Part shown: positions 54,646-64,000 of the stretch, piece by piece
Layout of the letters: each line of letters starts with the position of its first letter
Position numbering within the stretch: position 1 is the first letter of the stretch
Source of the DNA: Limnephilus marmoratus
Lineage: Eukaryota > Arthropoda > Insecta > Trichoptera > Limnephilidae
Assembly (NCBI GenBank): GCA_917880885.1
Contig: OU862906.1
Location: forward strand, 58,446,665-58,510,664
Length of the DNA: 64,000 bases
Direction of reading: 5' to 3'
Translations under genes and position numbers: made by a program
The notes under the pieces: generated by a model
What the model was told of the DNA's origin: nothing
The model's database searches: none
What the model saw: only the letters and a program-made list of their open reading frames with translations

Positions 54646-54718
54646 ATGAATTAATTGTACTACCAACCATGTAAAAGCCCTTTGGGCGTTAAATGAAAAA
54701 ATAAATAAAGTCTACGCA
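54646..54718 (+). repeat. LINE 3' end (AAAAGCCC...GGGCG type)
   Basis: TGTAAAAGCCCTTTGGGCGT followed by AAATAAATAAA matches in kind the 3' end of the LINE remnant at 30127-30170 (AAAAGCCCACTAGGGCGTAA). Only the tail is recognisable. Confidence 0.55.
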
Positions 54719-54949
54719 ATTATTTTCACTGTTTTTTGGGAAGATTGAAACAATAATAAGTTTATTAGCGATGTATGTAACGTATAGATTGCGACAATTT
54801 TTTAGGATGGCTAACCTTTATGACACACTAACATTGAATTAATCACAAATGAAATAATAAAATCTTCTATTAAATCCTACTTTAGTGGACGCAAAAAGCT
54901 GTTCTGCATTTCGGGCGTTATTTTTTGGTTTTAAGAGGAAAAAAATTTT

Positions 54950-55420
54950 TTCACAGAGATGAAACATATCATTGTCGTATAAGAATTTAACTATCTTACC
55001 GGTGCAGGCCTTATTAAGGTACAAAATATTGATTTTTAATGTATCTGAGTCTGAAGGAAAGTGGAACATGAACACAATGGTTCACAAAGAATGAAGGAAT
55101 GCTTGTTTCGTAACATAACAATAACTACGTATGGCAAACGCTGGAATATAACGCGCCCAAAATATTTAACATGTTGCCAAGCAATAATCGCAATTTTGTA
55201 AAATATTGTGATTCAACAAAAAATGGTTAATAAATATAGATGGTTTTTTACATTAAGTCTTTGTGTTAATTGTGAAAATCTGCATAGTTTTAGTAATAAT
55301 AATATAAGAGTGAATATACATATGTTTAAAGTGTAATTCAAGATTAACAACCTGTTGACAGACTGCTTAGTTGCGGTTTTACGGTATTGGACCTTGAAAA
55401 ACAAAATTAAAAAACAAAAA
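54950..55420 (+). pseudogene. LINE 3' fragment, second copy of the 20603-22920 family
   Basis: CACAGAGATGAAACATATCA onward matches 20752-20960, and AACCTGTTGACAGACTGCTT matches 22845 onward, without the intervening piggyBac-like element. Coding is decayed (the RNISLLYRNL-type segment is still visible). Ends in an A-rich run. Confidence 0.75.
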
Positions 55421-55489
55421 AAATGTAGTACTATCGTAACGACTATTTAAATGATTGGAAATTTCCATTAAAAATCACACAAATCAAAT

Positions 55490-55820
55490 ATAAACTTATA
55501 ATTAAATATATTTATCCGACACACTATCTAGGTTATAAACCAGTTCTTCGAACAATTGTTTTCATATAAAAAGGTGGCTGTCGATCACGTGGGAAAAAAT
55601 AGCCGAAGATAATATTGTTAATTCTGAAATTTGAAACATGAGATTGACGATACTTAAATAAGAGGTCTCAGTGGCCGAATTCTTAAGGCGTTCGTCCCGG
55701 TTAGACGAGAGATCCTGGGTTCGAGTCACAGTGGTGACCGTTATCTTTTAATTTTTCTGTGTCTTGTTATTTTTCATATTTTTCTTTAGATTATTAGTAT
55801 TACCTTCTTATTTAATCCGT
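55490..55820 (+). mobile_element. tRNA-derived short element, single unit U2
   Basis: Collinear with U1 (6541-6895): upstream ATTTATCCGACACACTATCT, AAAAAGGTGGCTG, GAAACATGAGATTGACGAT, a tRNA-like body (55664-55739), then tail TTATCTTTTAATTTTTCTGT and TTAGATTATTAG. Diverged but full length relative to U1. Confidence 0.75.
55664..55739 (+). tRNA. tRNA-like sequence within element U2
   Basis: A box TGGCCGAATTCTTAAGG and B box GGTTCGAGTC are visible. The anticodon stem TCGTC / GACGA pairs perfectly, but the acceptor stem pairs only at GGTC / GACC and position 33 is C. tRNA-derived, not a functional tRNA. Confidence 0.5.
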
Positions 55821-56170
55821 TTTTCTTGGCCTACCAGCGAAACAAGTCATTTTCAAAATTATTATTTAGTTAAATCTGTTATTTATTTGAGGTTACGCTT
55901 GAATTCCTGTACCTTTATATTCTTGTAACTAAATTGATCTTGTTCTGAAGGTCACAAAAACCTCAGCGGTTTGGCATTGGTAAAAAATGAAAATCAAATT
56001 GGTGAACCAGAAGAAAACTCAGCGATTAGTTGAAGAAGAAAGAGTTTTTAGAGGAAAACATGAAGGACTGAAGGAAGGACTACTTTAAACCTCAGACTAC
56101 CTCGGACCAATCAGATGATGGTTGAGAACATCATTAGGTGGAGGATGAAGCGCTGTTCATCTGTAGGCCA
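55821..56170. other. AT-rich DNA, no gene seen
   Basis: Nothing recognised. Confidence 0.5.
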
Positions 56171-56171
56171 T

Positions 56172-56990
56172 TTGACATAATTTATTTATTTTTAAGAAAT
56201 AAACAGCTTTTACATAAATTACATTGATAACATACAATATAAAGTGAACTGAAGTCAAGCCACAGAAGTTTCTTATGCTAAAGTTAATTGGTAAAGAAGT
56301 TTTATTATCTTAAAATTAATTTTGGGTTATAGGAAGGGTAGAGGAAGAGGAATATAGGAAAAGGATAGGAGATGCTCCTGATATATTACATACTCTCATA
56401 TTAATAATAATCGATCGTACGCGTTACTTTATATCGGTATTTCTTTAAGTTATTACTAAAAATGTCAATTCCGTGAAATTTTGTATTATATTGTGCACAT
56501 ATACGAGGAATTGGGGACTTTTTTGTAATATTTGTTCTACGCGAGAGCAAATAAAATAAATCGGTTTGTCGGGTTGATTTTTGAGGAATATGAAAATTTA
56601 TTAAATTGGTGAACTCTGGTGCTGGACTCCATTATTTAGAATTTTAAACAATAGGATTTGATCGAAAATTAGACGTCGTGTTTGGAGGGAGTTGAAATAA
56701 TAATAAATAATTTGAGAAGTGTAAGTTAAGTTTATAATATATGTGTTTAAAAAAATTTGTTTGAATTCTTTCTATTCTTTCAATATGGGCTTGGTAAAAA
56801 GGAGTCCAGATCGGTGTAGTGTTCCAAGTGCCGGCGAATATATGAAGTGTAAAGGGAATATAGAGTGTTTACGTATATAATATTTATGCACTGTAAAAGG
56901 CAAAATAAAAATATCCCCTGGTAAATATTCATCCCACATATCAGTAAGCCATTTGACACAATATGAAATCCAAATAATCCCCAAGTTGAA
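56172..56990 (-). pseudogene. LINE C-terminal fragment (jockey/CR1-like)
   Basis: Minus strand: TWNTTPIWTPFYQAHIERIE, IQTNFFKHI, then in a shifted frame LINFHIPQKSTRQTDLFYLL and SRRTNITKKSPIPRICAQYN. This is the post-RT C-terminal region, akin to 30760-30960. Its 3' end is an AAATAAATTA-type run (complement at 56180-56205). Degenerate. Confidence 0.8.
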
Positions 56991-58079
56991 GTTTTAATAC
57001 GAGTGCGAAATCAGATTTTGCTTTAAAAATGATATTTTATGCAGGATGGAATAATTTATTGAGCAAGAGATTACAAAAACCCTTCCTATGTATCTATCTT
57101 CTTGAATACCCATTGTGTTAAATCTATTCGGGAGAGCCGTTTTCATGAATTCTCGTTCCTCGGTGAAAGGGGTGTATCGTGTTGCCATTTTATATGCCCA
57201 CATCCGGTTACTGCCATTTTGTTACCGAAATGAAATCACGATTCGCCCCGCTGCAATCCTGTCAGAAGTTGGCCAAACTTTTAATGAGGTTTTGAGAACG
57301 GCGTCCATCAAAAACTGAAGCATATCCGCAAATATTACGAATACTGTCGAGTAACGCAATATACAATAATAATTAATATTTTAGGATAAACTAGTAGTTA
57401 CTGCTAGCTACCAGCTTTGCCACAGTCTTAACGCCCGATGTTCTTGCCAAAAGCCAAAATTATGGTAATAACTATTTGCTCTAAAAATGTTTGGGTTATG
57501 GTTGGATTACGAGCCCATACACTATCTAAAAATCTAGAGAAGAGTCTGTGAAAAGATTTTCTTTTAAGTAAAGAAATTACCAATAATTTTAGGCTTGTTA
57601 TTCATGCATTTTTAAAAAAGCGGGACTGATGTGACGTGCTGAATGTAAAAAGAAGTCGGAAGTGCGGAAAGACATGGTGCGATTAATTCGCCACATGAAG
57701 ATGGATTCTAGCTCTTGTTTTTTTTTAATTTTTGTGACAATGTTTAAGTATGGATGAAGCAAGAGGAGAAGAACAGAATAGAATTGTGTCACTTTCCATC
57801 ATCTCAGGTATCATCAATCGTATTTTAATTTTAAGAAACCGTAATCATTAACAGGAGAATCTTCTGCAAATAATTCATTAATCTTTCCAGACTAAGTTAA
57901 GACGTGGCAGATATTTTTGCAAAAGATTTTAGATTCTGTCTCGGCTCTGAAACGATATTTTTTTCTGGGAGATTAATGAATTATAATTTTTGAACAATTG
58001 CTTTTAAAACCTCATCAGAAATCTAAAACTGTGCATTAAAAAGTAAAAAATAAATTCTAAATTTATAGAATACTTAATT
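56991..58079. other. AT-rich DNA, no gene seen
   Basis: The frame at 57115-57318 has no recognised domain. Confidence 0.5.
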
Positions 58080-58600
58080 TTTACCACTTTCATTGTTCAT
58101 AAAAACCGTTTTATGAGCAACGCTCACTTCTTCAGTCTTTACTTAAAACTAATTATAAATAATAGATAAAGACAATGGTGTCAATGGAAAGTTGAGAATG
58201 GGTAGAGGAAAGAGGGGCAATAGGGAACAATTTACAAAGGGAACAGGTTTAAAAATGGGTCTTTTATAAACAATTTTTGATAATTAATAGTATTAAAATT
58301 CGCATTCACGCTCTTTCTGATTTCCAATATTTCTAATTTATCCAACTAAATGCCATTAAAGTTACAATGTAATAATTCTATTCCACCATTGGAAATAAAA
58401 GTGTGACTAGTTTTCAATAAATGTTTGGCAAACTCCGAGAAACTGTTATTGTTTAAAGATTTAATTTGTTCTTTAATATTTTTTTTCAAAGTTTCCCCGC
58501 AGTTTTACATATATAAAAGAAACCACAATCATTACACCTTAATTTTAGATTCCAAAAAAAATGTACCACAAAATAAGTTTGCTGAAGAAGTAAATGTAAA
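58080..58600 (-). pseudogene. Penelope-like element fragment: GIY-YIG endonuclease end and 3' repeat
   Basis: On the minus strand: CGFFYICKTAGKL (the YIG...TGR-like segment) near 58530, then after a frameshift KEQIKSLNNNSFSEFAKHLL, KTSHTF and, after a stop, LDKLEILEIRK near 58330. FAKHLLxTxHTF and LxxLEILEI are typical of the Penelope GIY-YIG endonuclease, which nicks target DNA. About 200 bp further on, a hammerhead-like motif (58104-58135) and AAAGTGGTAAAAAT follow, as in Penelope terminal repeats. Confidence 0.75.
58104..58135 (-). ncRNA. Hammerhead-ribozyme-like motif H5, decayed
   Basis: Minus strand: CTGAAGA, A, GTGAGC-GTT-GCTCAT (stem with one G-T pair), then AAAACGG where GAAAC is expected. 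Core damage suggests an inactive relic, but its position after a Penelope endonuclease links the motif family to Penelope elements. Confidence 0.4.
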
Positions 58601-59410
58601 TGTTTTCATTCAATTTTTCTGTGTAGACGCTTATTTCGGTCTAATGAGACTGTCTTAATATTTCAAAAGTAATGTTATTTATGAGGCAGTGTAATTTTTG
58701 TGTCGTAGCTACGTTATGAAATTATTACAATATATGTACATAATATTAATAATTTACGGTAATCTCACTAATTTACGTATGGAAACAAAGTCCATAATTC
58801 GACTTGTGACGGAGTTAATCCGAGGAAGCGCAACACAATTCTCCGAAAACGTTCATTTGAAAAGTTAAAGTTTGCGACTCGCAACATATTGTAAACAGCG
58901 ACGTCGTAACTTTAAATAGGATTAAAACACTTCGCAACTTAATAACTCCCGAATTATTTGGATGTTGGAGGGGAGTGGACGCCCTGAATAATCGAATCAA
59001 GAGGGGGAAAATATTAATAAATAATTCTCAGATGCACGAAAACATACTTTAATAACAGCAAGCTTTTCGTTTTGGAGACACGAAAGACGTAAAATAATAT
59101 ATTTTCTCGGTTTTTGGAAGGACTGTAAGGTGCAATAAAAAAATAAAACCCTCTTAATTAAAACCACCAACCAAAATGGTTTTGGTCGTCTTCAGTCCAC
59201 CACTTTGAGTCCCTCGTCGTCGTCGAATACCTATAGGTTTAGTCTTTAATTCTTCTCATGTGTCTTATTAGCAGTGCTCTTATTACTCTTTCTGATGACT
59301 GCTAGTATGACTCCAGTAAATTAACCCCATTCAGAATTGAAAAGTTACTTAAATAAGCTTCAGCCGTGTTTAGTGACTGAATAACTGAGTAGATCTGAAT
59401 AGCAAAAGTG
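58601..59410. other. AT-rich DNA, no gene seen
   Basis: Nothing recognised. Confidence 0.5.
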
Positions 59411-59412
59411 CG

Positions 59413-59912
59413 CCCCACCATTGAATTTGGCAGCCACCTCTGGTCTGGAGCCTCAAAATACCTAAAAAAACATGGACATTGTGCAGAAACGGGCGGTCCG
59501 TTTGATAGATTTTCCTAAACGGATTGCAATCTTTAGAGCACAGGCGTCAGGTGGGAAAGCTGTCCTTTTTCTACCGGTATTACAATGGAAGATGCTCCGA
59601 GGAACTAGCGTCATTGATCCCTTCGGCACCAGTACATAGTCGGAAAACACGCCAAATACATGCCCAACATATGAACACGGTTGACACTGGTCACATGAGA
59701 ACGGGTCGTTTCTATGACTCGTTTTTGAGTTCAAAAGCTCGGCTGTGGAACGATTTGCCGGCCTCTGTGTTTCCTCCCTCCTACAACATGGGTCTCTTAA
59801 CCCATGTTCACTTCTTCCTCTTCACAAAAAGACCCTCCACACAGCATGATGACATAGGCCCTGAGGGAAATTATTTTCCTCAGGGCCTATTGTGTGGAGT
59901 TAATGTAAAAAA
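59413..59912 (+). pseudogene. Jockey/CR1-like LINE, 5'-truncated 3' copy
   Basis: AAGTGCGCCCCACCATTGAA onward matches 46765-47280. The frame 59524-59979 keeps LEHRRQVGKLSFFYRYYNGR, CSEELASLIPSAPVHSRK, ARLWNDLPASVFPP and the hairpin tail (59835-59899) with an A-run. Diverged from the larger copy by small deletions. Confidence 0.9.
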
Positions 59913-60756
59913 AAAACATCTCCAATATATCTCCTTCCGATCCCCAATCTTCCCGGCCTCGCAATATAACCCGAATTAGGAATGCTACAGTTTCAGTGGC
60001 TCCGGCTCATTAGAACTCATGTGCGGTTTTTACCTAAAATAAAAAAAAAGTTATTTCGAAATTCGTGTTTTGTTGGGCCGTCTAGCTAAAGACAGCCCAG
60101 ACAAGTCCCATTTTTTTCCGAGTTCTGCATACACTTTTCTACCCCCTTGAAATTACATTTCAATATTAATTCACTTCTGAATTCTTTCAATCACTTCTCC
60201 CAGCACTTTTAGCAGCAAGTATAAAGTACAGCAGCGAGCGTAATATACTTTCACTGTTATGAATGTTTTAAATGTTAACCTAACCCCCGACTACCATAAT
60301 ACGGGCATGTGCCTAGCGTGGTAGTCGAATCACCTGTAAAAACTGTATAAAAAATTATATGATGAATAAAGAAAAGGAAAAAAAATAAAAAATTATCATC
60401 AACCACCACCAAATTCCCGGCACAGAGTTTGGCCTCCTCCACAACTCCGCACACCTGCCATTGTAGGAAGAGACACGCAACCCGATGTATTCAACTGATT
60501 CGCCCTGTGATGTTAATTGAGGTGGACTAGATACTATTTCCTTACAGTCCAATTTTATTTGAACTCCGTGCAGTTTGGAATAATCAGAACCTCCTCTATG
60601 AACAGGAAGCCTCATTCCTTCTGCATGCATTTACACAAGGTCAGACATAAAAATCATTACTTTTAAAGATTTATGATACCGAACCACATGCGAGTACCTC
60701 CACAGTGTTTCAGAGACACACCGCAAAACTTCAGGAGGTATTACCTATTAACAATA
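59913..60756. other. No gene recognised; possible LINE tail
   Basis: GACTACCATAATACGGGCAT, then GCGTGGTAGTC (60280-60330), forms an inverted pair and is followed by AATAAAGAAAAGGAAAAAAA near 60364, which could be a LINE 3' end. The minus frame 60355-60630 (91 codons) has no recognisable domain and is not called as a gene. Confidence 0.4.
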
Positions 60757-60930
60757 TCCCATAAGGGGGCATACATTAATCACGTGAACAGTTTTTCTTC
60801 TAATCTAGACCCCTCCCTCTTGGTGAGATAAATTGTGCCACTTCGTATATTCTTTTCAAGTGATGTGAGATTTTGCTGGATCCCCCCTCCCTTTGGAGCT
60901 CGCGTAATTAATGTATGCCCCCTTATGGGA
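60757..60930. mobile_element. MITE, 174 bp, with 25-bp-class inverted ends
   Basis: TCCCATAAGGGGGCATACAT at 60757 and its complement ending at 60930 are perfect inverted ends, extending with one difference through ATTAATCACG / ATTAATTACG. The interior has CCTCCCTC-type pyrimidine blocks. No target duplication is clear (flanks CAATA and AATTT), so the superfamily is undecided. Confidence 0.88.
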
Positions 60931-62148
60931 AATTTGTCGATAGAATTAAGCGGAAGTTTTAACGGTTTATTAATTTTAAGTTAAATATCCCCTCGAACAA
61001 AAACTACATATTTTTTTATTAAATCTATTAAAAATACACACACTTGATCGGTGATAAGCGACATATGTTCCCTTTTTAAATTTTAAATTTGGAGCACAAC
61101 TGTTGTTGTGAACTCTCGAGTGTAGTCAAATTAAGAGTACCTGCTCGACTCACTAGACATAAGGATCTATTTCAATGTCACCATTCATAAACAAATTATG
61201 ATATTATAATCCTCGTATACAAAGTTTAAAAAACGAATATCTCAATGACGTCGATATTTTTAATGTAACAAATTTGATATTTTAAACATACTTTTACAAT
61301 TTTTTATGTCAAGATGTTATTTCTGATAATTTCAGGAGATTATTATTATTTTTATCTTATCCTTTGTGCCGGACAAAGTGAGGACACACAAGTACTGTAA
61401 ATAAGGAACAAAAGGGAACTTTATGACTGTTGAAATTCTTCAAACAAACAGTTCGAGTTTTGAAAATAACAAAGCAAATCAAGCGTTTAATGAACCAGAG
61501 TTATGTAACCGATAGTAGTGTTTTTGATAGTCTACGAGCAGTAATAACTCCAACAAATATTGCATTAGTAGAACTGGTCACCCTGCTTTAACCTATCCTT
61601 ATCTGATTAATTAAAATATTAAACCGTTTATGTTTTGTGTGCCAGCAGGTCAACAATCAATGGTCTCACTAAAATCAATAAAACTTATCGTATAGAATCA
61701 CAAGTCGAGTTCGATGTAACGCAGAGATATAATTCATTAATGCAGCAGGCGTAAGGCATCGATGTTAATTTATTTAACATTCTGCACAATTCATTAACGG
61801 AAAATCGTGTTTAGACGGAAATTATTGTTTTATTATTTAAACGGATTTGGCGTTCGTGTGAAAGCGGGAATGTTTGAGCTTTGGGTGTAATTTCCCACAA
61901 ATAGAATAATAGGATATAAATTGATTTTTCGTTGGTAATAATTGATACCTGTGAGTTATGATCAGAAATTAAATAACATTTTCGCGGTACTTCTAGGTAT
62001 TCATTACATCATAAAGTGAATTTACAATAAGCACGCGATCATATTTAACCCACATTTTTCAGTACTTTAAAATAGCCATTTTTTGGTTACTTATTTAACA
62101 ATATGAGATATTAAATATGAGTGTTAAAGTTTGATAGTTACCTGCAAC
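60931..62148. other. AT-rich DNA, no gene seen
   Basis: Nothing recognised. Confidence 0.5.
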
Positions 62149-62280
62149 TTAGTTAAAATATTTATTATTAATTTTTTAAACTTTATGAGTAAAATCTCAA
62201 ATTATAATATTTAATTAAATGAAGACAATATTAGCGAAACTCAATCGAAATCTGGAGACAGAAAAATCAGAAAAGATATT

Positions 62281-62352
62281 GGCTCCGCTGGGACTCGAAC
62301 CCAGAACCCTTTTCTTACATGGAAACAGTTCTACCGATTAAGCTACGGAACC
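62281..62352 (-). tRNA. tRNA-like sequence, complete cloverleaf (minus)
   Basis: 72 nt, same as 62782-62853. Acceptor GGTTCCG / CGGAGCC pairs fully (one G-T), T stem CTGGG / CCCAG is perfect, A box TAGCTTAATCGG and B box GGTTCGAGTCC are present. The anticodon loop CATGTAA would give anticodon TGT but has A at position 33. Promoter boxes look intact; tRNA function is doubtful. Confidence 0.6.
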
Positions 62353-62781
62353 CATATTAATTCGGTCACTTTTAACTGTATCATGCTTCGACTACGAACT
62401 AGCAACATTATCTTCTGGGTTCGAGTCCCAGCGGAGCCAATATCTTTTCTGATTTTGCTGTCTCCAGATTTCGATTGAGTTTCGCTAATATTGTCTTCAT
62501 TTAATTAAATATTATAATTTGAGATTTTACTCATAAAGTTTAAAAAATTAATAATAAATATTCATCCTAGACTTGCAGAAAAAGTCAATAGATGTCGCGA
62601 ATTACAAATAAAATGGATAAAAAATTTATCCAGACACTATCTAGATTGCATTTAGTTCGAGTTGAATCTTGTAATCATATATAAAGATAGCAGCCAATAA
62701 TATGTGCGTTAAGTAAGTGAAGATAATGTTGCTAGTTCTTAGTCGAAGCATGATACAGTTAAAAGTGACCGAATTAATATG

Positions 62782-62853
62782 GGTTCCGTAGCTTAATCGG
62801 TAGAGCTGTTTCCATGTAAGAAAAGGGTTCTGGGTTCGAGTCCCAGCGGAGCC
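62782..62853 (+). tRNA. tRNA-like sequence, complete cloverleaf (plus)
   Basis: Lengths fit 7-2-16-1-17-5-17-7 for acceptor, linker, D arm, base 26, anticodon arm, variable loop, T arm and acceptor. The anticodon stem GTTTC / GAAAA has four pairs and one mismatch. A33 instead of T33 argues against a translating tRNA. It is embedded in a repeated unit with conserved flanks. Confidence 0.6.
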
Positions 62854-62938
62854 AATATCTTTTCTGATTTTTCTGTCTCCAGATTTCGATTGAGTTTCGC
62901 TAATATTGTCTTCATTTAATTAAATATTAGTTAAAATA

Positions 62939-64000
62939 GTTGGGTATTCACTGATACCAAGAGCGTAGCTATGGCACCTTCATGGGTGGTCTTCACGTCT
63001 AGGGGAAGTCCCTAGATCTAGGGAGACATTAGGAACTCTGAGTACAGAAAGAGAGTTTTGACAAATCAATGGAGAAATTAGCATCGGCGAAGATTTGTTT
63101 TTGACCTTCTTTCACCAAATTCTGAGCCATGGTTATCATAAACCTCTGATTTGCAAAAGCTTCGAAGATTTCAGTAGCTTCGTCCAACTTTATTGGGGTT
63201 GTTTTGCACCTTCATACCTTACGGAGTCGAAAATATTGTTGTTTTCACACATTATTTATGAAAATTTAGGGAGTTTTTGACTTTTTTGGGCATTTATAAG
63301 AATTTTGAAAGTTTTATAAGTGTTACGAGTTTATGGCAATGCTAGCTGTCTACCTTTTAGTTCCAATTTTGACTCAAATGAGGGCATACAGTGAAAAAGT
63401 CGGGTTGTTGGCGAGATTGCGTGGAAGTCAGAATCCAATCCATTTCATCGTTTTACACTAACAAACGCACTTCATAGTTAATTAAGGAACAGTCTGCTCA
63501 CGCCAAGCGGTGAACCTAGTAAGCCACGCCCAATTGTGCCCAGTTGAGTTTGTTTGATGGGTTGTGCCCAGTTGCCCTAGTGCCAACTCCTCTCCCTTTT
63601 TTCTGCCATGGTTTAACCCAACCTAAAAACCCCATCCTCTTTTTGAACACCTCCAGCCGCCTCGTTTTCTGTTCCACTTCTCCGCCTTCCCCATTTCAGT
63701 ATATTTCAACTCTTCTGCCCCCCCCCCTCACCATTTCATTACAAATCCTACGCCACCCGTTTTCAGCACAACTCAAGTTTCCGGTGTTAGGGTATGGCCC
63801 AAACATCTTCTACGTAGGTATTGTATTAATTTCCTGCTATTGAAGAGAAGTCTTTTTGGTTGGCAATGAGTTAAATTGCTAGGTACAATAACATAATTCA
63901 ATACAAAAATTTATGCAAGCCTTCCAAACCGTATTTTATCACGATCACTACCAATCAAAATTTTACTGGAAAGGTTTAATTTGTGGACTAAAGTACTGAG
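62939..64000. other. No gene recognised
   Basis: The frame at 63544-63843 (99 codons, proline and leucine rich) shows no domain. A small repeat of GTGCCCAGTTG occurs at 63536 and 63565. Confidence 0.5.

Larger units (their letters stand above)
62149..62938. mobile_element. Composite palindromic tRNA-like element P3
   Basis: TTAGTTAAAATA at 62149-62160 and 62927-62938 is a candidate 12-bp duplication around the block. From left: a reverse unit (tail, whole tRNA-like body 62281-62352, 60 bp of upstream block), a truncated forward unit (62414-62575: last third of the tRNA-like body and the tail, whose end pairs with the left end over TTTATTATTAATTTTTTAAA), then a full forward unit with upstream block (62576-62926). 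Palindrome arms are about 130-160 bp and nearly identical. Confidence 0.85.

Noticed and set aside
60355..60630. A 91-codon minus-strand frame near a possible LINE tail
   Set aside because: No recognisable domain and no splice or promoter context. It could be a transposon piece, but I cannot support a gene.
63544..63843. A 99-codon proline- and leucine-rich frame
   Set aside because: The composition reflects C-rich local sequence; no domain, no similarity to any family I know.

Overview
This window looks like repeat-rich, AT-rich intergenic DNA from an animal, most likely an insect. I recognise no host protein gene. Nearly every coding trace belongs to a transposable element, and the families present (Gypsy, Ty1/copia, BEL/Pao, R1-type and jockey/CR1-like LINEs, Penelope, piggyBac, pogo, Helitron) are typical of arthropods. 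The species cannot be named from the sequence.

Layout. 1-7.5 kb: AT-rich DNA with a six-copy tandem array, a dispersed short repeat, and a tRNA-like short element present both singly and as a long palindrome. 7.5-19.2 kb: a three-level nest. A degenerate Gypsy element (matching LTRs, TTGG flanks) holds what looks like a solo LTR of another element, and that LTR is split by a nearly complete R1-type LINE with perfect 15-bp target duplications. 20.6-22.9 kb: a LINE fragment cut by a piggyBac-like element (TTAA flanks), which itself carries two short retroelements in inverted orientation. 25.2-25.7 kb: a foldback repeat with hammerhead-ribozyme-like motifs. 26.1-30.1 kb: a young Ty1/copia element on the minus strand, with ATTAT duplications and a half-tRNA-iMet type primer site; it has lost its integrase core and carries an inverted duplication of its zinc-knuckle segment. 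30.1-31.6 kb: LINE reverse transcriptase remnant.

32.3-37.6 kb: a BEL/Pao element whose interior is largely a degenerate Helitron, itself interrupted by a third repeat. 37.7-39.0 kb: an inverted copy of that third repeat, with a tRNA-like palindrome inserted beside it between 15-bp duplications. 40.0-47.3 kb: a jockey/CR1-like LINE split by a 5.1-kb LTR-bounded insertion without recognisable genes. 48.4-48.9 kb: a second foldback with hammerhead-like motifs. 50.0-51.1 kb: a pogo-like element. 51.3-52.7 kb: LINE and short retroelement fragments. 54.6-59.9 kb: LINE tails, another tRNA-like unit, a Penelope GIY-YIG endonuclease fragment with a hammerhead-like motif, and a second copy of the jockey/CR1-like LINE tail. 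60.8 kb: a 174-bp MITE. 62.1-62.9 kb: the most complex tRNA-like palindrome.

How the parts work together: LINE machinery probably mobilised the short elements (a 3' hairpin is shared between LINE and short element; target duplications of 11-15 bp). The two observations that most deserve follow-up are the family of palindromic tRNA-like elements and the paired, inverted hammerhead-like motifs related to Penelope elements.
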